The notes under the pieces: generated by a model | What the model was told of the DNA's origin: nothing | The model's database searches: none | The model's input: only the letters and a program-made list of their open reading frames with translations | Program-made: the position numbers and the translations under genes | DNA from: Schaalia sp. Marseille-Q2122 | GTDB lineage: Bacteria > Actinomycetota > Actinomycetes > Actinomycetales > Actinomycetaceae | Assembly (NCBI RefSeq): GCF_903645355.1 | Contig: NZ_CAHJXR010000007.1 | Location: 168,223-232,222, forward strand | DNA: 64,000 bases | Direction of reading: 5' to 3' | Shown here: positions 11,007-19,305 of the stretch, in pieces | Numbering within the stretch: the stretch's first letter is position 1 | How the letters are laid out: each line of letters begins with the position of its first letter

Positions 11007-11696
11007 ATGATTCGCTTTGACCACGTCACCAAGGTCTACAAGCCAGGTGCACGCCCGGCCCTTGACGATGTTTCACTGGAGATCGAACGCGAAGAATTCG
11101 TGTTCCTCGTCGGCAAATCCGGCTCCGGTAAATCGACCTTCCTCCAACTCGTCATGCGTGAAATCAGCGCGACCTCAGGACACGTATGGGTACTCGGCCA
11201 AGATGTCGGCCGCCTCTCACGCTGGTCAGTGCCAAAACTACGCCGCAAAGTCGGCACCGTTTTCCAAGACTTCCGACTCCTCCCCTCCAAAACGGTCTAC
11301 GAGAACGTCGCCCTCGCCATGCAAGTCATCGGCAAACCGCGCCACGCCATCGAAGCAGCCGTGCCCGACGTCCTCGACCTCGTCGGACTCTCCGGCAAAG
11401 AAAAACGCCTCCCACACGAACTCTCCGGCGGTGAAGAACAACGCGTCGCCATCGCCCGCGCCATGGTCAACCGCCCCGAGCTCCTCCTCGCCGACGAACC
11501 CACCGGTAACCTCGACCCCGACACGAGCCTGGGCATCATGCGTCTCCTTGACCGCATCAACCGCGCCGGCACCACCGTCGTCATGGCAACCCACGACGCC
11601 GACATCGTCGACCAGCTGCGTAAACGCGTCATCGAACTCGGTGACGGCCACATCATCCGCGACCAATCCCGCGGCGTCTACGGATCGGCACGGTGA
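11007..11696 (+). CDS. ftsE: Cell division ATP-binding protein FtsE
   Basis: 229 residues, normal for FtsE. Cytoplasmic ATPase that, with FtsX, drives a transmembrane conformational signal activating peptidoglycan hydrolases at the septum. Motifs: Walker [10 protein letters not shown] (about residues 36-44), Q-loop VFQDFRLLP, signature LSGGEEQR, Walker [13 protein letters not shown], switch ATHD. The Q-loop phrase FQDFRLL is diagnostic of FtsE. It is separated by only six bases from ftsX, and an M23 hydrolase follows, a classic FtsEX-plus-effector layout. Confidence 0.96.
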   Translation: MIRFDHVTKVYKPGARPALDDVSLEIEREEFVFLVGKSGSGKSTFLQLVMREISATSGHVWVLGQDVGRLSRWSVPKLRRKVGTVFQDFRLLPSKTVYENVALAMQVIGKPRHAIEAAVPDVLDLVGLSGKEKRLPHELSGGEEQRVAIARAMVNRPELLLADEPTGNLDPDTSLGIMRLLDRINRAGTTVVMATHDADIVDQLRKRVIELGDGHIIRDQSRGVYGSAR

Positions 11697-11702
11697 CAGA
11701 CC

Positions 11703-12617
11703 ATGAAATTGCGCTTCATCCTCGCTGAGGTCGGCAAAGGCCTATCCCGCAACCGCGCCATGTCCGTGGCCGTCATTATCGTCACCTTCGTCTCGCTGCT
11801 CTTCGTAGGCGTCGCAGGCCTGGCACAAATGCAGGTCGGCCGCATGAAAACCGAGTGGTACGACAAGATCGAAGTCTCGATCTACATGTGCGCCATCAAC
11901 GACAAAAACCCCGACTGCAACAACCAGGAAGCCACCGAGCAGCAGATTGCCGCCGTCAGGGAGCGCCTGAACTCCGCTGAAATGACCCCCTACGTCAAGG
12001 AAATCTACGAAGAGTCCAAAGAAGAGGCCTACGCCAACTTCGAAAAACTCTTCGGCGAATCCTCCTTCGGACGCTGGACCACCGCAGACATGCTGCAATT
12101 CTCCTTCCGCGTCAAACTGGTCGACCCCGAGCAATACACCATTATCAACGAGGAGTTCTCCGGCGTATCTGGCGTCTCCGAAGTCAAAGACCAACGCCAA
12201 ATCGTCGAACCCCTCTTCCAGGTGATCGACAAAGCCAAACTCCTCTCCCTCGGCCTCGCCGGCGTCATGACCATCGCAGCGATCCTGCTCATCACGACAA
12301 CAATCCGCCTGTCAGCCATGAGCCGCGAACGCGAAACCTCCATCATGCGACTCGTCGGCGCCTCCAGCCTATTCATCCAAGCGCCCTTCATGATCGAAGG
12401 CGCCCTCGCCGCAGTCACCGGCGCACTCCTCGCAGTGGGCGCCCTCTTCGCCGGAGTGAAGTTCCTCGTCGCAGACTGGATCGCCCCCGCCTTCCCATGG
12501 ACAACCTTCATTGGCATGGCCGAAGTGTGGATCATGGCCCCGGTCCTCATCGCTGCGGCGGTGCTCCTCGCCCTCGTCGCATCCGCCTTCTCCCTCGCGA
12601 AGTACACCAAGATCTAA
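11703..12617 (+). CDS. ftsX: Cell division protein FtsX (permease-like)
   Basis: 304 residues. N-terminal helix at about 20-42, a large extracellular domain (residues ~45-180) with two cysteines (MCAIN and PDCNN) that may pair, and three C-terminal helices with SAMSRERETSIMRLVGASSLFI between them. This is the standard four-helix FtsX layout; the extracellular loop binds the cognate hydrolase (RipC in mycobacteria). ATG 11703 follows the ftsE stop directly. The adjacent M23 coiled-coil protein is the likely partner. Confidence 0.95.
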   Translation: MKLRFILAEVGKGLSRNRAMSVAVIIVTFVSLLFVGVAGLAQMQVGRMKTEWYDKIEVSIYMCAINDKNPDCNNQEATEQQIAAVRERLNSAEMTPYVKEIYEESKEEAYANFEKLFGESSFGRWTTADMLQFSFRVKLVDPEQYTIINEEFSGVSGVSEVKDQRQIVEPLFQVIDKAKLLSLGLAGVMTIAAILLITTTIRLSAMSRERETSIMRLVGASSLFIQAPFMIEGALAAVTGALLAVGALFAGVKFLVADWIAPAFPWTTFIGMAEVWIMAPVLIAAAVLLALVASAFSLAKYTKI

Positions 12618-12675
12618 GGTCCCCACGCGCTTACCCCAGCACCGCAGGCACGCAGGACGGAAAGGAGCAGCACCG

Positions 12676-14007
12676 ATGACCGCCACTACTCCCCCCACTA
12701 AGGACGAGGCCACCGCCCTCGCCCCCCTGCGCTCCACGGCAGCCACCCGCTCCTGGCGCCGCAGCCTCCTTGCTGCGCTCTACGCCCTTGGCCTCGTCGT
12801 GCCGCTGACCATCTTGCCCGCATGGGCTGAGGACGACCGCGACTCCGTCGCACGCGCCCAAGAAGAATCCGCCAACCGCGTCGAAGAAATCAAACACGAC
12901 ATGGAAGGCATCGACTCCACCCTCGCTCAGGTCTACCTTGAACTTGACTCCCTGCGTGCCCAGATCCCCGTTGCAGAAAACGAACTCTCGCAGGCGCAAG
13001 ATCGCTACGACGCGGCCAACCGCACCCACCAGGCCGCCCTCGGCCAACTCGAAACCGCGACAGCGGAAAAAACCCGAATCGACACCGAAATCGCAGAAGC
13101 CGAAGAACTCCACGACCAGGCGCGCCTAGCTATCGGGGAACTCGCCCGCGAAATGTACCGCGGGGGAGCGCCCTCGCCCGTCATGCTCGCCATGAGCGCC
13201 GAAGGCAGCCAAGGCATCGCTGAACGCGCCGCCGCCGCAGAAGCACTCGCACGCTCACAAAGCACCGCGATCTCCTCGGCCCTCAATATCCAAGAACGCC
13301 AACGCAACCAAGCCACCCGCCAGCAGGCCATCACCGAACGCATCAGCGACCTCGAAAGTAAAGCCCGCAGCGCCGCAGAGGAAGCCGAAACCTCCCAACG
13401 TCAGGCAGAAGCGAAAGTCAAGGAGCTCACCGAGCTCAAGAAGAACGCCGACGCCAAGCAAGTGCAATGGGAAGCTAAAAAGCAAGAAGCCGCCAAGCAG
13501 CTCGACAAGTGGCAGGCCGAATACGATGCCATGAGCGCCAAACTCGCCAAAATCGACGAAGAAAACCGCGCTCAACAGCGTATCTACTCCACGCCAACAG
13601 GCGGAGCCAGCGGCTTCTACTCGCCCCTGCGCATCCCCCTCATCATGACCTCGCCCTTCGGATGGCGCCACCACCCCGTCCTTGGCACCAGCCGATTCCA
13701 CAACGGCACTGACTTTGCCGCCAACTGTGGCACCCCCATCTATCCCAGTGCCCCCGGGGTTGTCTCGGCGGTGACCTTTGAAGAAGCTGGTGGCAATGTC
13801 GTTTACGTTAATCATGGTCTGATGAACGGGTCATCGTGGATGAGTGCCTACGTTCATATGGAAGGCACCAATGTGTATCCCGGCCAGTCCGTCGGCCTCG
13901 ACTCAGTCCTCGGCTGGGTGGGAACCACAGGGTATTCCACGGGCTGCCACCTGCATTTGTCCTTCATGCAAAATGGCGCTGACGTTGACCCGATGGATTT
14001 CCTGTAG
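12676..14007 (+). CDS. Coiled-coil M23 peptidase (EnvC/RipC-like, putative FtsEX effector)
   Basis: 443 residues. Start ATG 12676 with AAAGGAG at 12661-12667; an open frame upstream lies inside ftsX and is not used. A Sec-type signal (WRRSLLAALYALGLVVPLTILPAWAED) leads to a long coiled coil rich in Ala/Glu/Gln/Lys (about residues 60-300). The C-terminal M23 domain has the zinc ligands in FHNGTDFA and GCHLHLSF, preceded by FGWRHHPVLG. Such enzymes cut peptidoglycan peptide bridges and are held inactive until FtsEX opens the coiled coil. Active-site residues are present, so it is likely a real endopeptidase rather than a degenerate EnvC activator. Confidence 0.9.
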   Translation: MTATTPPTKDEATALAPLRSTAATRSWRRSLLAALYALGLVVPLTILPAWAEDDRDSVARAQEESANRVEEIKHDMEGIDSTLAQVYLELDSLRAQIPVAENELSQAQDRYDAANRTHQAALGQLETATAEKTRIDTEIAEAEELHDQARLAIGELAREMYRGGAPSPVMLAMSAEGSQGIAERAAAAEALARSQSTAISSALNIQERQRNQATRQQAITERISDLESKARSAAEEAETSQRQAEAKVKELTELKKNADAKQVQWEAKKQEAAKQLDKWQAEYDAMSAKLAKIDEENRAQQRIYSTPTGGASGFYSPLRIPLIMTSPFGWRHHPVLGTSRFHNGTDFAANCGTPIYPSAPGVVSAVTFEEAGGNVVYVNHGLMNGSSWMSAYVHMEGTNVYPGQSVGLDSVLGWVGTTGYSTGCHLHLSFMQNGADVDPMDFL

Positions 14008-14083
14008 GAGAATCGGGCAGTTAGTGTCGTGAGCCTCCCGAGTACGCGGAGGCGTAGAAAGTCACCCGGAAGGAGGCGAACCC

Positions 14084-14611
14084 ATGCCCAAGGAGTGGAA
14101 GAAACCCAAGCCCACCGAGGCAGAAAAACGCAAAGCAGAAGCCGACGCGCACAGAACCATTGCCCGTAATAAGAAGGCACTGCACGACTACCTCATTGAG
14201 GACAAGTGGGAGGCCGGTATCGTCCTTTCCGGTACCGAAGTGAAGGCGCTACGCATGGGGCGCGCCTCCCTGGTTGACGCCTGGGTTGAAGTCAAGGACG
14301 GCGAAGCCTGGCTCTACGGCGCCAATATCCCCATGTACGCCCAGGGCTCCTGGAACAACCACGCACCCACGCGCAAGCGAAAGCTCCTCCTACACAAGGA
14401 CCAGATCCTGCGCCTGGAACAGAAAGTGGCGGCCAAGGGCTACACCATCGTGCCCCTGGAGCTCTACTTCATTGGCGGACGCGCCAAGGTCGAGATTGCC
14501 CTGGCAAAAGGTAAGCAGGAGTGGGATAAGCGTCAGGCTCTGCGGGAAGCCCAAGATAAGCGTGAGGCAGAGCGCGCCATGCGGGCGTATGCTCGGCGTG
14601 CACGGGGCTAG
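14084..14611 (+). CDS. smpB: SsrA-binding protein SmpB
   Basis: 175 residues with a good GGAAGGAGG upstream. SmpB binds tmRNA and brings it to stalled ribosomes. Family blocks are visible: TIARNKKALHDYLIEDKWEAGIVLSGTEVKALR, SWNNHAPTRKRKLLLHKDQI and the basic C-terminal tail WDKRQALREAQDKREAERAM. An N-terminal extension of about 25 charged residues precedes the core. Its RNA partner ssrA is 12 kb away at 26846-27221, not adjacent; non-coding repeat DNA follows directly instead. Confidence 0.96.
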   Translation: MPKEWKKPKPTEAEKRKAEADAHRTIARNKKALHDYLIEDKWEAGIVLSGTEVKALRMGRASLVDAWVEVKDGEAWLYGANIPMYAQGSWNNHAPTRKRKLLLHKDQILRLEQKVAAKGYTIVPLELYFIGGRAKVEIALAKGKQEWDKRQALREAQDKREAERAMRAYARRARG

Positions 14612-14689
14612 GTTGCCTCACTGAGGTCGGTGGGGCGGCGTATGTTGGCGGCGCTCAGGGCTGGCCCTGTGTCCGACCTGCTTCGCGAT

Positions 14690-16184
14690 GGGTATGGCTG
14701 GGCGTAATTGGTATGGTTTGGCGCTGTTGGTATGGGGTATGCCGTCTACCAATGGCGATGATCCGTACCATTGGTGCTGAACCGTACCAATAGTGCTGAT
14801 CCGTACCAGCGGCGAGGGGGTGTGGCCGTTAGGGGGTGGTTATGCCCAATCGCCTTCGCTTCGCTTCGGCTCCTGTTCTCGGCTGTGTTGCGAGTGTCAG
14901 CCTTGCCTGCCCCAGTGTCAGCCTTGCCTTGCGATGGGTATGCCTGGGCGCAATTGGTATGGTTTGGCGCTGTTGGTATGGGGCATGCCATCTACCAAAG
15001 GTGCTGATCCGTACCAATGGAGCTGGGGCGTACCAATGGTGATGGGGTGTGGCCGCAGGCAGGGGATCTTGGAGAGGTTTCTACCTGCCTGGGCAGTAGT
15101 TCTGCCTGGGGTTGTGGACACGGGGGTTGTGGACACTGGGGTCGCTCGTGCCCTTTCGCCTTCGCTTCGGCCCTTATGCCCAACCTCGCTGCAAGCGTCA
15201 GCACTTTCTGTCCTGGTGTCCGCCTTGCCTTGCGATGGGTATGGCTGGGCGTAATTGGTATGGTTTGGCGCTGTTGGTTTGGGGCATGCCATCTGCCAAA
15301 GGTGCTGATCCGTACCAATGGAGCTGGGGTGTACCAATGGTGATGGGGTGTGGCCGTTAGGGGTTGGTTATGCCCAATCGCCTTCGCTTCGTTTCGGCCC
15401 TTATGCCCAACCTCGCTGCAAGCGTCAGCACTTTCTGTCCTGGTGTCCGCCTTGCCTTGCGATGGGTATGGCTGGGCGTAATTGGTATGGTTTGGCGCTG
15501 TTGGTTTGGGGCATGCCATCTGCCAAAGGTGCTGATCCGTACCAATGGAGCTGGGGCGTACCAATGGTGATGGGGTGTGGCCGTTAGGGGTTGGTTATGC
15601 CCAATCGCCTTCGCTTCGTTTCGGCCCTTATGCCCAACCTCGCTGCAAGCGTCAGCACTTTCTGTCCTGGTGTCCGCCTTGCCTTGCGATGGGTATGGCT
15701 GGGCGTAATTGGTATGGTTTGGCGCTGTTGGTATGGGGTATGCCGTCTACCAATGGCGCTGAAACGTACCAGCGGCGAAGGGGGCGTGGCCGTTAGGGGG
15801 TGGTTATGCCCAATCGCCTTCGCTGTGCTTCGGCTCCCATGCCCCGCTGCGTTGCAGGTGTCAGCCTTGCCTGCCCCAGTCTGTGCCCTGCTTCGCGATG
15901 GGTATGGCTGGGCGTAATTGGTATGTCTGGGCGCTGTTGGTATGGGGTATGCCTCGTACCAATGGCGATGATCCGTACCAATGGTGCTGGGGTGTACCAG
16001 TGGCTTTGGGCTGGGCCGGTGGTATGGGTATGGATGAGAACTATGGGTGTGCCTGGGCGCAATTGGTATGGGGCATGCCGTCTACCAATGGCGCTGATCC
16101 GTACCAATGGCGCTGGGGTGTACCAAAGGCGTTGGGGCGTACCAATGGCGCTGATCCGTACCAAAGGCGTTGGGGCGTACCAAT
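14690..16184. repeat. Composite tandem repeat array with hairpin core (about seven units)
   Basis: About 1.5 kb without a supportable gene. Units of about 227 bp (perfect-looking between 15254 and 15735) and shorter or longer variants. Each unit starts with GCGATGGGTATGGCTGGGCG, then a hairpin whose core is TTGGTAT, GGGGYATGCC, RTCTACCAA; heads begin at 14707, 14953, 15254, 15481, 15708, 15917 and 16062. A run of 18-19 bp minor repeats containing GTACCAATGG follows, most dense at 16083-16184. Next come a block around CCAATCGCCTTCGCTTCG and a block around CCTCGCTGCAAGCGTCAGC. Lack of stop codons in many frames creates long spurious frames on both strands. Related units recur at 63.5-64.0 kb. 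Confidence 0.85.
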
Positions 16185-16220
16185 AGTGGTGGGGCGCTCC
16201 GTCTGGAACGCCCCACCACT
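16185..16220 (-). terminator. Terminator-like hairpin downstream of the Met-rich lipoprotein gene
   Basis: A perfect 12-bp stem (AGTGGTGGGGCG / CGCCCCACCACT) with a 12-base loop, 48 bases beyond the lipoprotein stop on the minus strand. It also marks the edge of the repeat array. Confidence 0.65.
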
Positions 16221-16268
16221 AGAGGAGGAAATCAATGCGACACAAGGAAAACGGAAGCAGGGAAAACC

Positions 16269-16520
16269 TCAGTTTCCACCCGACATCATGGAGTCAGACA
16301 TCATTCCGTCGTGCATGTGGCCGTCCGACATCATGGAATCTTCCATCATCATGCCGTCGCTCATGGTCTCATCCGACATCTTGTCGTCCATCATCATGGA
16401 ATCGGACATCATGGCGTCCTCAGACATCATCTTGTCTGCGGGAGCCTCGGAAGAGCAGGCGGCCAGACCAATGGTGGCAATAACAACGGCGGAAGCAGCG
16501 GCAATCTTACGGATGTTCAT
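16269..16520 (-). CDS. Methionine-rich repeat lipoprotein
   Basis: 83 residues; start ATG at 16520 with AAGGAG five bases upstream. A lipoprotein signal ends in the lipobox LAAC followed by SSEAPADK. The mature part is almost entirely repeats of M(M)SD, MMMDD, MSDETMSDG and one GHMHDGM, about 40 percent Met with Asp, Ser and Gly. Met- and His-containing runs of this kind bind copper or silver in other proteins, or may act as oxidant sinks; neither is shown here. A SigK-like promoter lies upstream and a DipZ-like gene diverges from it, so it may take the place held by MPT83/MPT70 in the mycobacterial SigK regulon. No family name is recognised. Confidence 0.75.
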   Translation of the reverse strand: MNIRKIAAASAVVIATIGLAACSSEAPADKMMSEDAMMSDSMMMDDKMSDETMSDGMMMEDSMMSDGHMHDGMMSDSMMSGGN

Positions 16521-16580
16521 GAAAACTCCTTCAGTAAAGGGATCGGGGCATCCACAGCCTCGGATGCGCTCACATGTGAA

Positions 16581-16608
16581 GATTCGCCGCAGAGCAGCAA
16601 AAGGATTG
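16581..16608 (-). promoter_or_regulatory. Candidate SigK-type promoter for the Met-rich lipoprotein
   Basis: On the minus strand CAATCC (16608-16603) and CGAATC (16586-16581) are 16 bases apart. This resembles the mycobacterial SigK consensus as remembered (CCATCC, about 16-17 bases, CGAATC). It would put transcription start near 16574, about 54 bases before the start codon. A sigK homologue is 2.1 kb away. No equally good match was seen before dipZ1, sigK or dipZ2. Confidence 0.5.
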
Positions 16609-16711
16609 CCACACGTCCAGTGAGCTATGTCACCCCTGTTTTTCTCGAAGCCGCGCAAACTTCACCGGGGAGGGCGCCGAACTAGGGGCAAATATCAATG
16701 AAAGGAACCCC

Positions 16712-18643
16712 ATGACCTCCCTCGTCCTTATTGGACTGCTCGGCGGCTTCATTACGGGCATCTCACCCTGCATATTGCCTGTCCTCCCAGTCATCTTCTT
16801 CTCTGGCGGCGCCCAGAGTAGCCGCGTCACAGCAGGAAACATCCAGTCAAAATCTGGCTTCGGCAGCGCCATCCCCGGCATAGGCGGGCCGGGCCTCGCA
16901 GCAGGCACACTCGGCGGTCAGACCCTCGGCAACACAGTCGGGACAGGCACCACAGGCACCACAGGCACCACAAGCACGACAGACACCACGGGCAACGCAG
17001 TCGACAGTATCGGTGCCACCGTCACACCTAACGCAGCCACAGCTGAAGCAACAGCCCCCGCCGTCTCACGCTGGCGCCCCTACCTGGTGGTTGCCGGCCT
17101 AGTCCTGAGCTTCACCGTCTTCACCCTGCTGGGCTCCACACTGCTGTCGCTACTGGGCCTACCCCAAGACATTATTCGCTGGGCGGGCATCATCCTGCTG
17201 GCCGTCATCGGCATCGGCATGCTCATCCCCCAGGTCATGGAGGTCCTTGAGCGCCCCTTCCAACGCTTCGGCCGCTCCAGCGGAAAGCGCCCCGACAATG
17301 GCTTCCTCCTCGGCATCGTCCTAGGTGCCGCCTACGTACCCTGCGCGGGCCCCGTCCTCGCCGCAGTATCCGTCGCCGGAACCACCGGAGAAATCGGCGC
17401 CGACACCGTCGCCCTCGCCCTGTCCTTCGCCATCGGAACCGGCATCCCTCTGCTCTTCTTCGCCCTCGCAGGCCGAGGCGTCGTCGAACGCATCTCCGCA
17501 TTCCGAACCCGCCAGCGCCTCATCCGCACCATCGCCGGTGTCTCCATGATCGCCCTCTCCCTCGGCCTCGTCTTCGACATCCCCGCTGTCGTGCAGCGCG
17601 CACTGCCGGACTGGACCGCAGGCCTCCATGAACACACCAACCAGCTTCTTCACGGCAACGAGCGCCGCGGCGCCGGAGCCGACGCGAGCGCAACCCCGGA
17701 TGCGCCCGACGGCACCAGCTGCGTTGACGGCGCAGGAACCCTCGGCGACTGCGGCCCCTTCGCCGCCATTGAAGGCACCGTCGCATGGCTCAACACCCCC
17801 AACGAACAGGCACTTACCACAGCCGACCTCGACGGCAAGGTCGTCCTCGTCGACTTCTGGGCCTACTCCTGCATCAACTGCCAGCGCTCCATCCCGAGCA
17901 TCCAAAAACTCCACGAAACATACAAGGACGCCGGTCTGACCATCATCGGCGTGCACTCGCCCGAATACGCCTTCGAACGCGAAGTCGACAATGTTCGCGC
18001 GGCCACCGCCGACTTTGGCCTGACCTACCCGATCGCCGTCGACTCCGACCTCGTCACCTGGCGCAACTTTGACAACCACTACTGGCCCGCCCACTACCTG
18101 CGCGACGCCAAGGGCACCCTACGCCAGTTCTCCTACGGCGAGGGCGGCGATGCCACCACCGAACGCCACATCCGCACCCTGCTGCGCGAAGCCAACCCCA
18201 CCGTGGAACTGCCCGACCCGATCTTTACCACGGACGACCCCACCACCAGCGGTTCCCGCACCCCCGAAACCTACCTGGGTTATGGGCGCGCCAAGTACTT
18301 CGCAGGCGGACCCCTCGCCAAGGGGGCAGCCACCTTCGGTTTCCCACCCAACCAGCCCGCAGACTCCTTCTCCCTCGAAGGAGCATGGACCGTTGAGGCT
18401 CAGCACATTACGCCCACCGCCGGTGAAGCGAAACTGCGCCTCAAGTACCACGGCAAACAGGTGAACCTCGTCCTTTCCGGGGAAGGGGCTATCACGACCA
18501 CGCTGAATGGCCAGACCCGAACCCACACGATCAGTGGCGTTCCCAACGCCCTGGAACTTGTGGCCACCGATACGACCCAGGAAGGAACGATCGACATTAC
18601 AGTCTCGCCCGGTGTGCAGCTGTATTCCTTCACCTTCGGGTGA
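16712..18643 (+). CDS. DipZ-like protein, CcdA membrane domain plus thioredoxin-like domain (copy 1)
   Basis: 643 residues; ATG 16712 with AAAGGAACCCC upstream. The CcdA/DsbD membrane domain has the conserved cysteines in [18 protein letters not shown] near the start and [16 protein letters not shown] around residue 210. A TT/TG-rich linker (16936-17010) separates helix 1 from the rest. The extracytoplasmic domain is thioredoxin-like with CINCQ (WAYSCINCQRSIPSIQ) and a further C-terminal beta domain. Such proteins carry reducing power from the cytoplasm across the membrane to thioredoxin-like or methionine-oxidised partners. It is about 60 percent similar by eye to the second copy at 20293-22152; sigK and rskA lie between them. 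Confidence 0.88.
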   Translation: MTSLVLIGLLGGFITGISPCILPVLPVIFFSGGAQSSRVTAGNIQSKSGFGSAIPGIGGPGLAAGTLGGQTLGNTVGTGTTGTTGTTSTTDTTGNAVDSIGATVTPNAATAEATAPAVSRWRPYLVVAGLVLSFTVFTLLGSTLLSLLGLPQDIIRWAGIILLAVIGIGMLIPQVMEVLERPFQRFGRSSGKRPDNGFLLGIVLGAAYVPCAGPVLAAVSVAGTTGEIGADTVALALSFAIGTGIPLLFFALAGRGVVERISAFRTRQRLIRTIAGVSMIALSLGLVFDIPAVVQRALPDWTAGLHEHTNQLLHGNERRGAGADASATPDAPDGTSCVDGAGTLGDCGPFAAIEGTVAWLNTPNEQALTTADLDGKVVLVDFWAYSCINCQRSIPSIQKLHETYKDAGLTIIGVHSPEYAFEREVDNVRAATADFGLTYPIAVDSDLVTWRNFDNHYWPAHYLRDAKGTLRQFSYGEGGDATTERHIRTLLREANPTVELPDPIFTTDDPTTSGSRTPETYLGYGRAKYFAGGPLAKGAATFGFPPNQPADSFSLEGAWTVEAQHITPTAGEAKLRLKYHGKQVNLVLSGEGAITTTLNGQTRTHTISGVPNALELVATDTTQEGTIDITVSPGVQLYSFTFG

Positions 18644-18689
18644 GGGTTGAATCGGCCACGTATTCGAATACGCTCGCGCCGGGCGTGAT

Positions 18690-18726
18690 CTTCCTCCCCC
18701 AAGCCATTTTGGAGTGGGGGAGGAAG
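18690..18726. terminator. Hairpin between dipZ copy 1 and sigK
   Basis: A 12-bp stem (CTTCCTCCCCCA / TGGGGGAGGAAG) with a 13-base loop. It sits between the dipZ1 stop and the chosen sigK start (18742), so sigK must rely on readthrough or a promoter very close to its start. Position could also mask the sigK ribosome binding site. Confidence 0.6.
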
Positions 18727-18741
18727 AAACCATCTTCTACG

Positions 18742-19305
18742 ATGACAGGTGTGAATTGTGCCCAGACCATTACCGAAGCTGAGATGCTCAGCCGGATCTC
18801 GCGTGGGGATCAAGAGGCTTTCGCCTACCTTTACGACGCGTGGTCGGGGCGAATGTATGCCCTTATTGTGCAGATCCTTGTTGACCGGGCTCAAAGCGAA
18901 GAGGTGCTCCAAGAGGTCTTTTTGGAGATCTGGCAGCGCGCCCCGCAATTTGATGCTGATAAGGGCAGTGGCCGGGCGTGGATGGTTACCATTGCCCGTC
19001 GCCGCGCCATTGACCGCGTGCGTTCTTCGCAGCGGGCGCGCGAGCGGGAAAACTCTTGGACGAACTATCTGCCCGATATTGATAGCACGTTGGCGCAGGT
19101 CGAGGAGCGTCTTGCTGGCGCTGAGGTTCACGAGGCTTTGGCCGCCATTGGTGAGCCCCATAAGACCGCCGTTGCGTTGGCGTACTTTACCGGCATGACT
19201 CACGTGGAGATCGCTGAATATCAAGGCGTGCCCGTGGGTACCGCGAAGACTCGAATCCGTGATGGAATTAAGAAACTACGAACTGTGATGGGGGTGGAAC
19301 AATGA
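18742..19305 (+). CDS. sigK: ECF RNA polymerase sigma factor SigK
   Basis: 187 residues, the same length as mycobacterial SigK. Sigma-2 region: RISRGDQEAFAYLYDAWSGRMYALIVQIL, SEEVLQEVFLEIWQRAPQF; sigma-4 region: AVALAYFTGMTHVEIAEYQGVPVGTAKTRIRDGIKKLR. ATG 18742 fits the family; upstream in-frame ATG 18640 would place the N-terminus through the terminator hairpin. No Shine-Dalgarno is visible, so it may be leaderless. The next gene, encoding its anti-sigma factor, overlaps it by four bases (ATGA-type), so both are made together. Likely targets are the flanking dipZ genes and the Met-rich lipoprotein. Confidence 0.9.
   Translation: MTGVNCAQTITEAEMLSRISRGDQEAFAYLYDAWSGRMYALIVQILVDRAQSEEVLQEVFLEIWQRAPQFDADKGSGRAWMVTIARRRAIDRVRSSQRARERENSWTNYLPDIDSTLAQVEERLAGAEVHEALAAIGEPHKTAVALAYFTGMTHVEIAEYQGVPVGTAKTRIRDGIKKLRTVMGVEQ

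Noticed and set aside
14690..16184. CRISPR array
   Set aside because: Units are ~227 bp with conserved interior, not short repeats with unique spacers, and no cas genes are present.
14793..16623. Several open frames on both strands (up to ~250 codons) in the repeat array, with repeating peptides such as GADPYQW
   Set aside because: They follow the DNA repeat in several frames at once, lack ribosome binding sites and family matches, and exist because the repeat has few stop triplets.
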